Positions 33,059 through 45,079 of a stretch of 64,000 nt of DNA are shown in pieces. Within the stretch, counting starts at the first letter, position 1. Every line of letters begins with the position of its first letter. Under the pieces are notes generated by a model. The model did not search any database. It saw only the letters and a list, made by a program, of their open reading frames with translations, and was not told the DNA's origin. The translations under genes and the position numbers were made by a program. The DNA comes from Chionoecetes opilio (Eukaryota; Arthropoda; Malacostraca; Decapoda; Majidae). The stretch lies in assembly GCA_016584305.1 (NCBI GenBank), contig JACEEZ010005826.1, positions 135,424 to 199,423 of the forward strand, given 5' to 3'.

Positions 33059-33129
33059 CTGTACCCCTTCAACACAAGACTGCTGTTTTCGCGTCCCATG
33101 AGAGACCTTCAGGCTGAGGTATGGATGAT
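33059..33129 (-). pseudogene. Reversed, error-laden copy of receptor exon I
   Basis: Reverse complement of this stretch matches exon I (36535-36602) with its acceptor (ctacacacag side) and donor (gtatgt) still recognisable, but it has several extra bases (71 versus 68 bp) that break the frame. Confidence 0.75.
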
Positions 33130-34050
33130 CTGTGTGTAGAGTAAGGCGTTTGCATTACTCCCTGCTGCGGCGACCTCATGTGTGTCTTCCCTGCCTGGCG
33201 GTGTAATTACGGCTGCCATAATCTGAACAGACCAAAATTCCGGACGCCTTCACCGACACCCATAGAACCACGTCCAACACAACACACTTTCTGCCCTTTT
33301 GACCTTATGTAAACTTTGAACAGAGTAATTTAAAAAATTAAATAATTATGTAAATATATAGAATAAATACATCTGTTTGTCTTTTCGTTTGAAATTTTGC
33401 CTGGGGCACAGAGCAGACTGCGGCGACAAAGAGTCTCTAACAGGTAAACAATAGCAAACCCATGCGACAAACTCTGCTTCAAACTGTATCTGGCGCGACG
33501 GAGGTGACGGTGGGATAGCAACGACTCTAATACAGATGCTGTGAGACAAACCCTGGAAAAAGAAAGAGTAATGCAACCCGGCCATAACCAGGTGGCAGCT
33601 CTCTCTCATCTCTCATCTTCATCATAAATCATACTCTCTCAATCTAAAAAAAAAAAAAAAATCTACGTCTCTCTCTCTCTACATCTCTCTCCAATCAAAA
33701 TCATTCTCTATCTCTCCCAAAAACCATCTCTCATACCTCTCCAAAACTCAATCTCCTCTCATCAATCGTCCAATACATATAATAAAAATTAAACAAACAA
33801 ATTGAAAACTTTGGTAATACGCAGTCTGAAAATCCGGACATTTCGAGAATTCTCACTTCCCGCCCCCGGACGCACGAGATATGTCACCAATAAGTTCCGG
33901 ACATGTCCCGGGAAAAACCCAGACTTATGGCAACACCCTAGGTGTGAAGCACTGATCTATGCCGGCTTGATGACTTACTCTACATGTGTGATGGGGTCAA
34001 GAAATTAGGATTAGTAAGAAAGAAGTAGTGTCAGATAGTATAGAATATAA

Positions 34051-34309
34051 GTATTAGTAATTAGTCAGCTAGGAGAAGTGGTGTGGTGTGGTGGGTCGTG
34101 AGTGGTGTGTGGTATGTCTGTGTTGGTGGTGTGGTAGGTGGTTAGGTGGGTCTGGTGGTTCGTGGTGGTGGTGGTATAGTAGTAAGTAGTAGTAGTACGT
34201 AGAATAGTAGTAGTAGTAGTATAAAGGAGTACGAATATTAGTATGGTATATATACAGTACACAATCTTAATTCCAAATACCCATTCGGTTTCTATCATTC
34301 TTCTGTAAC
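34051..34309. repeat. GTG/TAG-rich low-complexity sequence near the axis of the inverted duplication
   Basis: gtggtgtggtgtggtggg and tagtagtagtagta words. This lies in the spacer of the inverted duplication next to the LINE C fragment. Confidence 0.6.
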
Positions 34310-35440
34310 TTATCTTAAGTTCCTTTCAAACCGTTCTATTGCAGCTACATTAGACGGACATTGTTCTTCTCCTAAATCTATCAATAGTGGTGTCCCCCCA
34401 GGGTTCTGTCCTATCACCCACTCTCTTTCTATTATTCATTAATGATCTTCTAAGTCTAACTCAAAGCCCTATCCACTCCTAGGGCTGATGATTCTACCCT
34501 GCATTTTTCAACGTCGTTTATTAGACGTCCAACTCAACAGGAACTAAGTGATTCACGGAGAGTGCCACCGAGCGCCTAACTTCTGATTTTTTCTATAATT
34601 TCTGTTTGGGGGCCCAAAGGGCAAACCTTGTTTTGTTCAATGCCTCAAAAACCCAATTTTTTTCACCTATCTACTCGACAAAACCTACCAGATAACTACC
34701 CCCTCTTCTTAAATGACACTCAACTGTCTCCTTCTTCTACAATGAACATTCTAGGACTATCCTTACTAAAAATCTGAACTGGAAATCTCACATCCAACCT
34801 ATTGCTAAAACAGCTTCTAAAAAGTTAGGTGTCCTGTGGCGTCTGCGTCCTTTTTTTTCTCCCTTCCAATTGCTTGCTCTGTACAGGGGCCTTATCCACC
34901 CATGTATGGAGTATGTCTCACATCCACTCATACAGCTCTCCTAAACAGGGTTGAGTCAAAAGCTTTTGTCTCATCAACTCGCCTCCTCTGACTGACTGTC
35001 TTCAATCTTTAAACCACCGCCGCAATGTTGCTTCTCTTGCTATCTTCTACCGTTATTTTCATGCTCACTGCTCTTCTGAACTTGCTAACTGCATGCCTCC
35101 CCCCCTCCCGCGGCCTCGCTGCACAAGACTTTCTACTCATTCTCATCCCTATTCTGTCCATCTTCTTAATGCAAGAGTTAATCAGTATCTTTACTCTTTC
35201 ATCCCTTTCACTGGTAAACTCTGGAACTCTCTTCCTGTTTCTATTTTTCCACTCTCCTATGACTTAAATCTTTTCAAGAGAAGAGTAACAAGACACCTCC
35301 CGAACTAAATTGGCCTACCCCTCTGTTTTATATTATTCTCTTACTGTCTTCTTTATAGGGACTGGCAACTAAGCGGGCTTTGTGTTACCCATTTGTTTTG
35401 TGCCCTTGGCCAGTCCTTTGTGATGTAAAAAAAAAATTGT
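34310..35440 (+). mobile_element. LINE C fragment in the spacer of the inverted duplication
   Basis: Degraded RT followed by the LINE C tail. Pieces visible in shifting frames: TSGVPPGFCPITHSLSIIH-like motif B (about 34385-34440), IHSYADD-like motif C (about 34468-34490), LGVLWRLRPFFSPFQLLALY (about 34827-34886), then RRNVASLAIFYRYFHAH-like, CTRLSTHSHPYSVHLLNARV and FKRRVTRHLPN, then the 3'UTR ending in a short A run (35425-35433). This is the longest of four copies. Confidence 0.85.
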
Positions 35441-35697
35441 ATAATAATACTCTTATTACAACTACTACTACTTCTACTAATCCTAATTCTACACCTATAC
35501 ATAGAGCAGTAAGTAATCAAGCCTGCATAGATCAGTTCATCACACCTAGGGTTGCCAGACGTCTGCATTTTCCCGAACATGTCCGGAATTTAGGTGACAC
35601 TATCGGCGTCCGGGGGGAATTTTTTGAATTCTCGAAATGTCCGGATTTTCAACATCCATTACCAAATTTCCAATTTTTTTATATTTTTAACTGTATT

Positions 35698-35698
<1 letters not shown>

Positions 35699-35742
<44 letters not shown>

Positions 35743-35748
35743 AGAGGG

Positions 35749-35799
<51 letters not shown>

Positions 35800-35806
35800 G
35801 AGGAGA

Positions 35807-35873
<67 letters not shown>

Positions 35874-35905
35874 GAGAGAGGAGAGAGAGAGAGAGAGAGC
35901 TGCCT
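35699..35905 (+). repeat. (GA)n microsatellite
   Basis: About 200 bp of GA with periodic GG interruptions. The left arm has an irregular ctctctc tract in the mirrored place (about 33600-33720). Confidence 0.95.
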
Positions 35906-36167
35906 CCTGGTTCCCGGGTGGCAGCTTTCTTGAAGGAGCAACAATTACGTGTCCTGATCCTGGATTCGGTCACAACTCTTCCTACTTCTAAGTCCGTATT
36001 AAGTCTTCCCCCGCGCGCCTCACGCGCGCCAGACTTCTTGAAGCAGTTGTCGCGGTGTTTGAAATTGTTTACCTGTTAAGACTAGTCGCCGCGATGCTAC
36101 TTGCCCCAGACAAAAATTCCAAACGAAATATAATAAATCAGCGAGCAGTATATTGCAGCAAGATGAT

Positions 36168-36304
36168 TTTATATATTATATTATATATAATATATATTTT
36201 ATATTAATTATAAAATATAAAATAATATATAATAATATATATATATATATATATATAGTTTTATATATATTATATATATATATAAAATATATATTATATT
36301 ATAT

Positions 36305-36341
<37 letters not shown>

Positions 36342-36360
36342 ATATTTTTTTTTTTAATAC
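36168..36360. repeat. (AT)n-rich tract
   Basis: Almost pure A/T with TATA periodicity, ending in a T run before tactcttcaaggtt. Confidence 0.95.
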
Positions 36361-36534
36361 TCTTCAAGGTTACATAACGTCAAAGGCCCAAAGTGTGTGT
36401 TGGGCGGGGTCATGGGTTTCGGTGAAGGCGTCCAGAATTTTGGCTGTTCAGATATGGCAGCCCTAATTACACCGCCAGGCAGGGAACACACTGAGGCTCC
36501 GCAGCAGAGTAATGCACGCCTTCTCTACACACAG

Positions 36535-36602
36535 ATCATCCACCCAAGCCTGAAGGTCTCAAAGTGGACGCAAGAACCAGCAGTCTTGTTGTGAAGTGGC
36601 AG
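36535..36602 (+). CDS. Tie/TEK-like receptor gene, exon I: first half of FN3 domain 2
   Basis: Acceptor cttctctacacacag, donor CAG|gtatgt, 68 bp, entering in phase 1 and leaving in phase 0, exactly what exon H requires. It reads DHPPKPEGLKVDARTSSLVV then KWQ. P-x-x-P-x-x-L-x-V-x-x-x-x-x-S-L-x-V-x-W is the A-B strand signature of FN3. It is the last exon whose frame is intact; exons further right are broken by indels. A reversed copy sits in the left arm at 33059-33129. Confidence 0.88.
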
Positions 36603-36664
36603 GTATGTCAGTAGGGCAGTGTGAGTCTCTAGGTGAAATGTGGAAGTATGTGGAGAAGAGTCAG

Positions 36665-36957
36665 CAGGTTAACTGTCTTAAGAATGTTGTGAGAGTCAGC
36701 AGTGTGGAGTGAGTCAGCAGGTTAAGTGTCTTAGGTATGTTGTGAGTCAGCAGGTTAACTGTCTTAAGTATGTTGTGAGAGTCAGCAGTGTGGAGTGAGT
36801 CAGCAGGTTAAGTGTCTTAATTATGTTGTGAGAGTCAGCAGTGTGGAGTGAGTCAGCAGGTTAAGTGTCTTAAGTATGTTGTGAGAGTCAGCAGTGTGGA
36901 GTGAGTCAGCAGGTTAACTGTTTTAGTATGTTGTGAGAGTCAGCAGGTGGTGTGAAT
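36665..36957 (+). repeat. 53-bp minisatellite
   Basis: The unit gtgagtcagcaggttaagtg, tcttaagtatgttgtgagag, tcagcagtgtgga recurs with some shortened copies. A degraded reverse copy lies at about 32880-33000. Confidence 0.88.
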
Positions 36958-37590
36958 CAGCAGACATCGTGACATTACAGATATGACATTATTAAGGGTG
37001 TAAGAAGACAGTCACAGTAGATATCATGACATTACAGATATGACATTATTAAGGGTGTAAGAAGACAGTCACAGTAGACATCATGACATTATTAAGGGTG
37101 TAAGAAGACAGTCACAGCAGACATCATGACATTATTAAGGGTGAAAGAAGACAGTCACAGTAGACATCATGACATTATTAAGGGTATAAGAAGGGCAGTC
37201 ACAGTAGATATCTGACATTACAGATATACATTATTAAAGGGGGTAAGAAGAAAAGTCACAGTAGACATCATGACATTATTAAGGGTGTAAGAAGACAGTA
37301 AAAGGAGACATCGTGACATTACAGATATGACATTATAAGGGTGTAAGAAGAACAGTACCAGTAAAACATCGTGACGTTTACAGATATGACATTATTAAGG
37401 GTGTAAGAAGACAGTCACAGTAGATATCGTGACATTACAGATATGACATTATTAAGGGTGTAAGAAGACAGTCACAGTAGACATCGTGACGTTACAGATA
37501 TGACATTATTAAGGGTGTAAGAAGACAGTCACAGTAGACATCATGACATTATTAAGGGTGTAAGAAGACAGTCACAGTAGAATGATTCTG
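36958..37590 (+). repeat. 57-bp minisatellite
   Basis: The unit attacagatatgacattatt, aagggtgtaagaagacagtc, acagtagatatcatgac repeats about 11-12 times; several copies lack the attacagatatgac part. A reverse-orientation array is at 32560-32880. Confidence 0.9.
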
Positions 37591-37639
37591 AATGGAAAAC
37601 ACACATGGTTTGTTTTCACAGTGTGGCAACATCACGCAC

Positions 37640-38627
37640 TGTCACACACCTGTTGCCGTGCATTAAAACTCTACTGTTCCACATGTTTCTTCTTTGTTCA
37701 TGTTTATATATGTATGTATGTATGCTACAAATCTTACACTGATATATGTATACACGTCATCTTCTTATGCTGGAAGTTATTTTATATAAGTCTTGAAGAG
37801 TGTGATGCATCTCACAACACGGCTTTTAGCACAGAGCTACATTTTTGTAAAACACCACAGGTCATGATTAGCCCGAGAGAGTCAAACACTGAACACGTTA
37901 CTTGCCGTTGTTAACCACGCGGGAGTTAAATTATCCAAATGCTACGTGGGAATCATCAACGCTTGTCTGGTCCGTGTGTTGCTGCTGTAGGGTTTTTGAT
38001 GTACAGGGAGGTCCCGTTATTATACGAGCATTCGGTATACGAGAATCCGATGGTACGAGATGTGTAAATTAGGGTCTATTTTCAATATACGAGATCGAAA
38101 ATCCAATGATACGTCAATCAAATTGGGTGAGTAAAATCATCAAGTTAAAAATGCGCGCCCTACCACTCCCGGGCTGGACAAAGGGGGATTTGGTTGACCC
38201 CAGTGAGGTCACCCCTAGCAAGCCGTGACCTGAAGGGTAATTAAGCATATGGCGCGGCCTGACATTTAGGGATAATTAGCAGGTGTGCGGCCCCAACCTT
38301 GGGACCACAGTCAGGTCACCCCTAGCAAGACGTGACCTGAAGGGTAATTAAGCATATGGCGCGGCCTGACGTTTAGGGGTATTTAGCAGGTGTGCGGCCC
38401 CAACCTTGGGACCGCTACACTACCTTCTCTTGTATCACGCGGCGTCCCCTACATTACAACGTCTTTTTTGCTTGTTATGCATGTTTTATGTTTAATTAAT
38501 GTGCAGTTATGTTATTTTGTGTGCTATTTTCTCTTTCAGAATGCTTTTTACAGAACAGGTAGTACAGTGTGGGTTAATATAGACGCTGTGTGTTTGTTGT
38601 ATTTTCTAGAGTTTTTTTTAGCTTGAA

Positions 38628-38668
<41 letters not shown>

Positions 38669-39110
38669 ATAAAGGGGGTAAATTTATTGGATGGACTCAG
38701 TCGTCAGGTTTGGGCAGTGGGAGTCAATAGCCACCCGCCCCTGAATATAAGATCCCGTTCCAAATGGCATAAATCTTGATAAAATAGGCAACTTGGGGAC
38801 AACTGGGTGTAGCGACCAATATTTGATGTTATTTTAACCACAATAAGGCAATTTAATTTTTCTTATGTTTAAAATCAGGTTTTCACTAATAAAACCAATG
38901 GTTTGATATACCATGTCCAAAACCATGAACATGGTTAGAAGAAATAGTATTTGACAGTGAAACTGATATGAGATGAGAAATGCTATGGAGAATAAGAAAG
39001 ATACTACCCTTGTGCCCAATCTATAATTTTCACATCATGTAGAATATATTCACCCAAACAATTTTGACGTAAAAAGTTCCTTAAAGCTGTCGCCCCCATA
39101 CATGAGTAGA
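37640..39110. other. Segment present only in the right arm
   Basis: No left-arm counterpart. It contains a pogo-like terminal sequence (CAGGGAGGTCCCGTTATTAT at 38004) without a visible partner end, a 107-bp tandem duplication (about 38200-38410; aggtcacccctagcaag at 38206 and 38313), a 30-base T run (38630-38663), and a block (about 38750-38955) that is an inverted copy of 39115-39310. Confidence 0.65.
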
Positions 39111-39489
39111 TCATACTGTCAAATACTATTTCTCTAACCAGGTTCAGGTATGGACATGAGTATACAAACCATTGGTTTTATTGTGAAACCTGATTTTCAA
39201 CATAAGAAACACCTTAAGATTGCCTTATTGTGGGTTAAATAACATCAAATATTGGTCGTAGCACCCAGTGTACCCAAGTGCCTATCTTATCAAGATTTAG
39301 CCATTTGGAACGGGATTTAATTATTCAGTGCGGGGCCTATAGGGAGTTTTTAAAAAAGGCTAAATAAATTCAGGGGCTAGGGATGAAAGGTGGATGAGGT
39401 GGGTTTTAAGTATCAGGAAACTACCAAGTGTAGGTCTCGGGGCCCCTTTGTGCTTCCAAATTTTCTTATATTTTTATGGTTCTCATCCC

Positions 39490-39705
39490 ACACCAATGGA
39501 CTCCCTGGATGAGTGTGGTTTTTTGGTGTTTGTTAAACGTCACCACCACACACCGGGGAAAGAGGGCAAGATCTAAATAAAACCAACAAGACTAAAAAGA
39601 AATAAGGGGAATTTGGAGGTAAACACTGAATACAATTCACTCTTCAACTTGAAATCCCAAAAGAGTGTTGTCAAACCCGCTCACCAAGAGAACAATCCCG
39701 GGGTA
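39490..39705 (+). pseudogene. Receptor FN3 domain 2, second-half exon, with frameshifts
   Basis: It corresponds to the exon read on the minus strand at 31884-32121: ctccctggatgagtgtggtt here, against acctggatgaagtgtggctt there. Several indels in this copy break the frame (only SLDECGFLVF is readable). Its place after exon I on the + strand makes it the expected next exon of the gene. Breaks are probably sequence errors rather than real mutations, since the other arm's copy is open. Confidence 0.55.
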
Positions 39706-40504
39706 ATGACGCAGGACCAGTGTTTCTTTTTATGCCCTTTTGTTGCTTTATACACGGTGATTCAGTATTTTCAACATCCTGGGATACTTCTTAATGATGC
39801 AAAATCTCCACCAAAAGCAGTCTCTAATATTTCCCCTTTGCGGATACCGTGGGTGTCAAGATTTTATTTGATTTTTATTTTTTTATTGCCATTGTAGAAA
39901 AAAACTAGATAAATATTTCTTGTATTAAATATGGCCCAGTCTCAGAGCATAGATGGCCCTTAGAGACATAAAGTAACACGTCTCAGCACGCAAGAAGACC
40001 CAGCGGAACACCCTTTTTATGGTGACAGCATTTCTTAAATTTTTTTTGACTCAGGTCGCCTGACCCAAGGCATGACCGTTTCCCCAAACCCCTTTTTAGC
40101 AAATTGTTTTTTTTAGTTTAATTTATTTACTACACTTGTTGCAGGTCATTATACAAACTGATGGTTGTTTCGCTTAGATATATGATGAGCCTATTCTCTA
40201 AAGGCATACCGAGCACGGAGTAGCATACCAATAGGACAGAGTAATAATGTGTCTTGTATATCGGAGGAAAGCGCTCTCCTTGAAGCCCCTACTTTACATG
40301 AAGATAACTGCTTTAAACAGTCTCAAAAGAACCTACCTGATGACCATTCTGTTAACGCGGAGCATTTCAGCATCCCCAGTGCTAAAATATTGCATTGAAT
40401 ATACTTGCGGGTTTTAGTTGTTGTCCATTTCACTTCCACCTTTGTTCATGGGAGGTTATACAATATTTGCAGATGCCAGTGTTTTGAATGACAGTCTGTT
40501 GGTA

Positions 40505-40617
40505 TTCTCTCTCTCTCTCCTCTCTCTCGTCGGTCATCTCTCTCTCTCTCTCTCTCTCGTCTCTCTCTAACTCTTCTCTCTCGACCCTCTCTCTCTCTGC
40601 TCTCTCTCAATCTCTCT

Positions 40618-40689
<72 letters not shown>

Positions 40690-40690
40690 C
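40505..40690 (+). repeat. (CT)n microsatellite
   Basis: About 185 bp of CT with gtc, aact and cctc interruptions. The inverted duplication ends within it. Confidence 0.95.
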
Positions 40691-40857
40691 TCTTCAAATT
40701 GGTTTGGGTGGCACGTTTCAAGACGGCACGGCACGCTGCAGCTGGGGCCGGCGAGTGGCAGTCCGAGAACCTGCAGTATAATACCTATCCAGGTGTGCAT
40801 TTGATTTGTGTAGATGAAATGCATCTCAATGTGAGGGATGAAGATAAAAAAGAGGGA

Positions 40858-41426
40858 TAGTAACAGACACAGACAGACAACAGACAGACATACAGACAGA
40901 CGACAGACACAGGCAGACAGACAAGCAGACCAGACAACAGACGGCAACAGACACAGCCAGCCACATACAGACACAGACAGACACAGCAGACCACACAGAT
41001 CATACAGACAGACAGACAGGCATACAGACAGGCAACCGACAGGCAACAGACCACAGACGACATAGACAGACACGACAGACACAGACAGACAGACAGACAG
41101 ACGACAGACAGTCAGCAGACAGGCAGACAGATCCACAGACAGACATATACATACACAGACAGACAGACAGACATACAGACAGACATACAGCAGACGACAG
41201 TCAGACGACCCGAGACAGACATAGACAGACAAGACACAGACAGACAGACAGACAGACAGACGGACAACAGACAGAAGACACGACAGACGACAGGCAGACA
41301 GACCAGAACAAAGACGACAACTACAGGACAGACATATCAGACGCCAGACAGACAGAACAGGCATACATACGAGACACAGACAGAGAGCAGACCACAGACA
41401 AACATACAACAGACAGACAGACAGGC

Positions 41427-41468
<42 letters not shown>

Positions 41469-41557
41469 CAGGCAGACAGACGACAGACAGACAGACACGA
41501 CAGACACAGACAGACACAGACAACAGACAGCCTACACAGACAGACGAGGCAGACAGA

Positions 41558-41589
<32 letters not shown>

Positions 41590-41716
41590 CACAGACAGAC
41601 AGACAGACACAGACATACGGACAGAAGACAGACATACACATACGACAGACACACAGACAGACAGACAGTACAGACATACATACACAGACAGACAGACACA
41701 GACAGACCGAGAGCAG

Positions 41717-41760
<44 letters not shown>

Positions 41761-41774
41761 GCAGTACTGACACA

Positions 41775-41812
<38 letters not shown>

Positions 41813-42345
41813 CGACGACAGACAGACCACATCCGACAGACAGCCAGACATACACAGAACATACAGGCAGACAGACACGACAGACAGACATACACAGACC
41901 GACAGAGAGACAGATACATACATACAGACAGACAGACAAACACACAGGCAGACAGACACAGACAGACAGACAGATGGCCGAGCAGACAGACAGACAGACA
42001 GACAGACGGACAGATGACCGAGCGGACGTACCGACAGATGCCGTAGCAGACAGACAGACTGATGGCCGAGCAGACAGACAGACTGGATGGCCGTCAGACA
42101 GACAACAGACAGACGGATGCCAAGCAGTAGACAGACAGACAGACAGATGGCCGAGCAGACAGACAGACTGATGGCCGAGCAGACAGACAGACTGATGGCC
42201 GAGCAGACAGACAGACAGACTGATGGCCAAGCAGATAGACAGACAGACAGACTGAAGGCCGAGCAGACAGACAGACAGGCGCCCTGCTGGCCGAGCAGAT
42301 ATACAGACAGTTGACAGACACACAAACAGGCAGCAATACAGTCAC
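40858..42345 (+). repeat. (CAGA)n array, 1.5 kb
   Basis: CAGA/ACAG tetranucleotides, with frequent single-base slips and, from about 41970 to 42300, a 20-24 bp higher unit containing gatggccgagcagacagaca. The long minus-strand CLSVCLSV frames are composition artefacts. Confidence 0.96.
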
Positions 42346-42955
42346 ACAAATAGGTAGATAGATAGACCTATAGATTCATGAATAGATAGATACCAATATA
42401 GACAGACAAAAGTTTGGTAGATAGATAGATATATAGCTACATATAGGACATACATATATACAGCATATTGATATGAGACTTTAAATAGCAACACAGAGGA
42501 TTATAAATAGACATACAGAGGGATGAATAAATTGATTGGAAGGTCATTCATTATAGTAAATATTTTTTACTTTATTATTTTATTATATTATTTTATTTAT
42601 TTAAGATATTCATTATAGTAAATATTTGTTAACTACCAGACAGACAGCCATGTATATCTAGAAAGGTAACAAGGTAGCTAGCTAGGTAGGCAGGTTGATA
42701 GATACATTAACAGTAAGGTGAATAATGAGACAAAAAAAAGAAAAAAAAAAAAAAAAAAAAAAAAAACAATGCAATGGTTATGGATCTCCCATTACAGAGA
42801 CAGAGGATTATGCAGGATAAATGTACCTAGATATCAGATTCACACTTGTACCACTATAATATTATTCCTTACTGCGCATGTTTTGAAGCCAAGTCCTAGA
42901 ATGACAAAGAGGCCAGAAGATCACAGGCATAATAGCCTTTCTTCCATTTACCAAC
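42346..42955. other. Low-complexity sequence after the (CAGA)n array
   Basis: gatagatagata words, AT-rich sequence, and an A run at 42738-42766. No gene is seen. Confidence 0.5.
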
Positions 42956-43222
42956 AGATTACGTACCATGGGCCGCTGCAAAGCGTGTACTAAACGCCAC
43001 ATTTGGTCTGGATGGAACTTTCAAACAAACAAGACCATCAAGTCCTCCCCCTACAGCACCATAACACTGTGGGGTGAAGGTCAAGATTTGGAGGAGAATC
43101 ACCGCTATATTTACCACAATTGTTGTTCCTCCGTCAAGTGAGATCTTTACACCGTCACTGAAAATAAGGCACTTTGTGAATCACGCCTTTTTCCCCTTCA
43201 CCCTCACACCACCGCAAACAGT
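42956..43222 (+). pseudogene. Possible further receptor exon(s), frame-broken
   Basis: Acceptor-like ttaccaacag at 42956 and donor-like ACAG|taagta near 43222. Readable pieces in different frames are VLNATFGLDGTFKQT, SSPYSTITLWGEGQDLEENH and VPPSSEIFTPSL; LYTVTENKALCES follows in another frame. The last two resemble the E-F strand region of FN3. The indels prevent a firm call. Confidence 0.3.
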
Positions 43223-44272
43223 AAGTAACATCAAGTCTTGCCTTAATCCCCCTCTGTGGTTAGTCTTTCGGTTCTGTCATGAGAAAATGTAAAAATGTGT
43301 TGTCTTCAAACATAATGTGTTTCTAAAGAGAGGCACGACGTAGCCTTTTCTGTCCCTTTACGATGCGTCCTGGGCCCTCCTCCTCCTGTATCTACCTAGT
43401 TGTGCACCACAGGCCTGAGTATGCTCATGTGGTTCGTCTCCGTAACGGGACCAATCCAGTTTTCTTTAACACCTTCACGCACAGATCGTTTCCCTTTTTA
43501 ATATAAAATCGTCTGTTGTTAGCAATAAAATTACAAAAAGTAACACAATATACCAAATAAGCAGTGGTCCAAGGATACTAAACAGGTTCATATCATCACT
43601 ATTGCTTATATTAATTAAAATCATCTAATGGTAACCAACGTACAATGGAAATTACGCTCTGGGCCTCAAGGGGTTTTATATACATACTCACCTTTCTGTG
43701 CTGCCTATCACCTCCTGTAGTTCCTATGCCAGGCATCTACACTTTTATGGGCAAATTATGCTTCTTTAGGTATTAGGATATCTTCTCTCCATTGTTTTCC
43801 TTGTGGCCCCTAAATATGCAGCCATTTAGTGTCCTCATCAATAGAAGATTTTTTCTAGTCCTTTTGTTTATTCATGTACTGTAACGTCTCCCTCTCTCTC
43901 TTCTGTTTTACAAAGCATTAGCAGAATCAATCTCCTTTAATCTTTCTTGTAGTTTAGATCTTTTTAATTCGGGCACCATCTTAGTTGCTATCCTTTGTGT
44001 CGTTTTTCAAATTCTTAAATATCCTATATTTTTGTGAGGAACATCTCAGTTGTGGCATATGCTAGTTTGTTTGATCCTTGTTTAACTGCTTTCTTCATCA
44101 TCCATTGTCCGGGAGTGAAAATTACCCAGATGTTCCTCATCACTCTATTGAATTATTAAATACTTGATTTATCTGGTTCTCTGTGATAAAAGGGATCTTG
44201 AATCTCTTACAAAAAAAATATTTACTTTTTTTACTTCTTCTTGTTTTTAAACATTGTCCAACATGTAGGCCC
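43223..44272. other. Intron-like sequence with one MITE relative
   Basis: No gene is seen. A TTAA-bounded repeat lies at 43466-43677; the rest is AT-rich with T runs. Confidence 0.5.
43466..43677. mobile_element. piggyBac-like MITE, inverted relative to 47232-47451
   Basis: Begins ttaacaccttcacgcacag and ends tctgggcctcaaggggttt. The ends match those of 47232-47451 in opposite order. The right TTAA is mutated to TTTT/TTTA. Confidence 0.6.
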
Positions 44273-44620
44273 ATGGGAGCCGGTAGGCAGAGTGGTTAGC
44301 GTCACCGAGTGGCGTTCTCGAAGAACCCGCGTGAGACCCATAAATCCACTTTAAAAATATTTCCTGCACCGTCAAGTGGCCTTAGAACACCCACATGCCT
44401 TCCATTAACTACTCTAAAAACCTTCGATTGCGAGTGCATCGGAGAAACATGGGGCGGCATGAGCCTTTAAATTATAGGCCGTCCTATAAAAATTCTCTGC
44501 GCCACTACGGGCTATGGCCAACCATCACAGCCCTCAAGTGAGCCTCCATGGCCTGCCCATCCCACCCTGGAGGTCACTGCCTACAGGCACATAGGCACAA
44601 GAGTATAAAAAATAAAAATC
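44273..44620 (+). mobile_element. tRNA-derived SINE, second family
   Basis: The head gccggtaggcagagtggtta plus gcgtcaccgagtggcgttc has an A-box-like start (ggcagagtggttagcg) and a B-box-like gttctcgaagaac/gagaccc region. A body follows (catgggcggcatgagccttt type; ctctgcgccactacgggcta; ggaggtcactgcctacaggc) and an A-rich end near 44607-44620. The tRNA part is degraded. Confidence 0.65.
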
Positions 44621-45079
44621 TGCTCTTTTTCGGCGAAATCGGCATTTTACTTGCATTACATTCCCATTTCCCCATCATTTGCTTCCATAATTTCGCTTAA
44701 ATCTTTCTGCAATTCCCTTCACAATCCTTGTAGTTTTATTAATTCCTCATTAACTTTGAATTCATGTGCAAACAGATTGACTTCCTATTAATCCATTTGG
44801 GCAATTCACTTTTGTTTACTAATAGAACGTCATCAGTTCTAAGATCTGTTCCCTGATGTAACCTTGTTGTCACATCTCTCCGTTCAATTCCTGGTCTCCT
44901 GCCACTGTTCTCATGGTACTCTTCCTTGCAGGTATTCCTTTACATCCTATCTTTTAATGTTTCCTTCAGTTCCTGCTTCTCCTCTTTCTTATATTTCTTT
45001 ATTTTCTCTTTCTCTCTTCTCTTTGATCTCTTTCTTCCATAATTGTGTTTTGCTACAACACAGGTATGTAAAAATGCAC

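Larger units (their letters stand above)
30600..34050 (-). repeat. Left arm of a large imperfect inverted duplication
   Basis: Read in reverse complement, this arm follows 35450-40690 in order, with many indels. Matching blocks: 33815-34020 with 35470-35665 (shared aatccggacatttcgagaat), 33385-33610 with 35895-36125, 33000-33340 with 36360-36660 (shared tggcggtgtaatta and tgatctgtgtgta), 32560-32880 with 36960-37590, 31880-32130 with 39480-39710, and 30990-31560 with 39930-40510 (shared gtatatcggaggaaag in the other sense). The arm includes reversed copies of two receptor exons. Confidence 0.88.
35450..40690 (+). repeat. Right arm of the large inverted duplication
   Basis: Counterpart of 30600-34050. 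It is longer because a segment (about 37640-39110) has no match in the left arm. It carries exon I and the second-half FN3 exon in the + orientation that continues the receptor gene, so this arm is the one colinear with the gene. The match ends in the (CT)n tract at 40505-40690. Confidence 0.88.

Noticed and set aside
35380..36079. Arg/Glu-rich and Ser/Leu-rich frames
   Set aside because: Translation of the (GA)n tract; the same applies to 13890-14347, 40488-40781 and 58738-59475.
40690..40795. Receptor exon between the (CT)n and (CAGA)n arrays (EWQSENLQYNTYP in one frame)
   Set aside because: No clear acceptor, three short competing frames and no domain pattern strong enough to call.
40567..42349. 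Minus-strand CLSVCLSV frames of 342 and 458 codons
   Set aside because: They translate the (CAGA)n array; Cys-Leu-Ser-Val periodicity is a direct result of the tetranucleotide.
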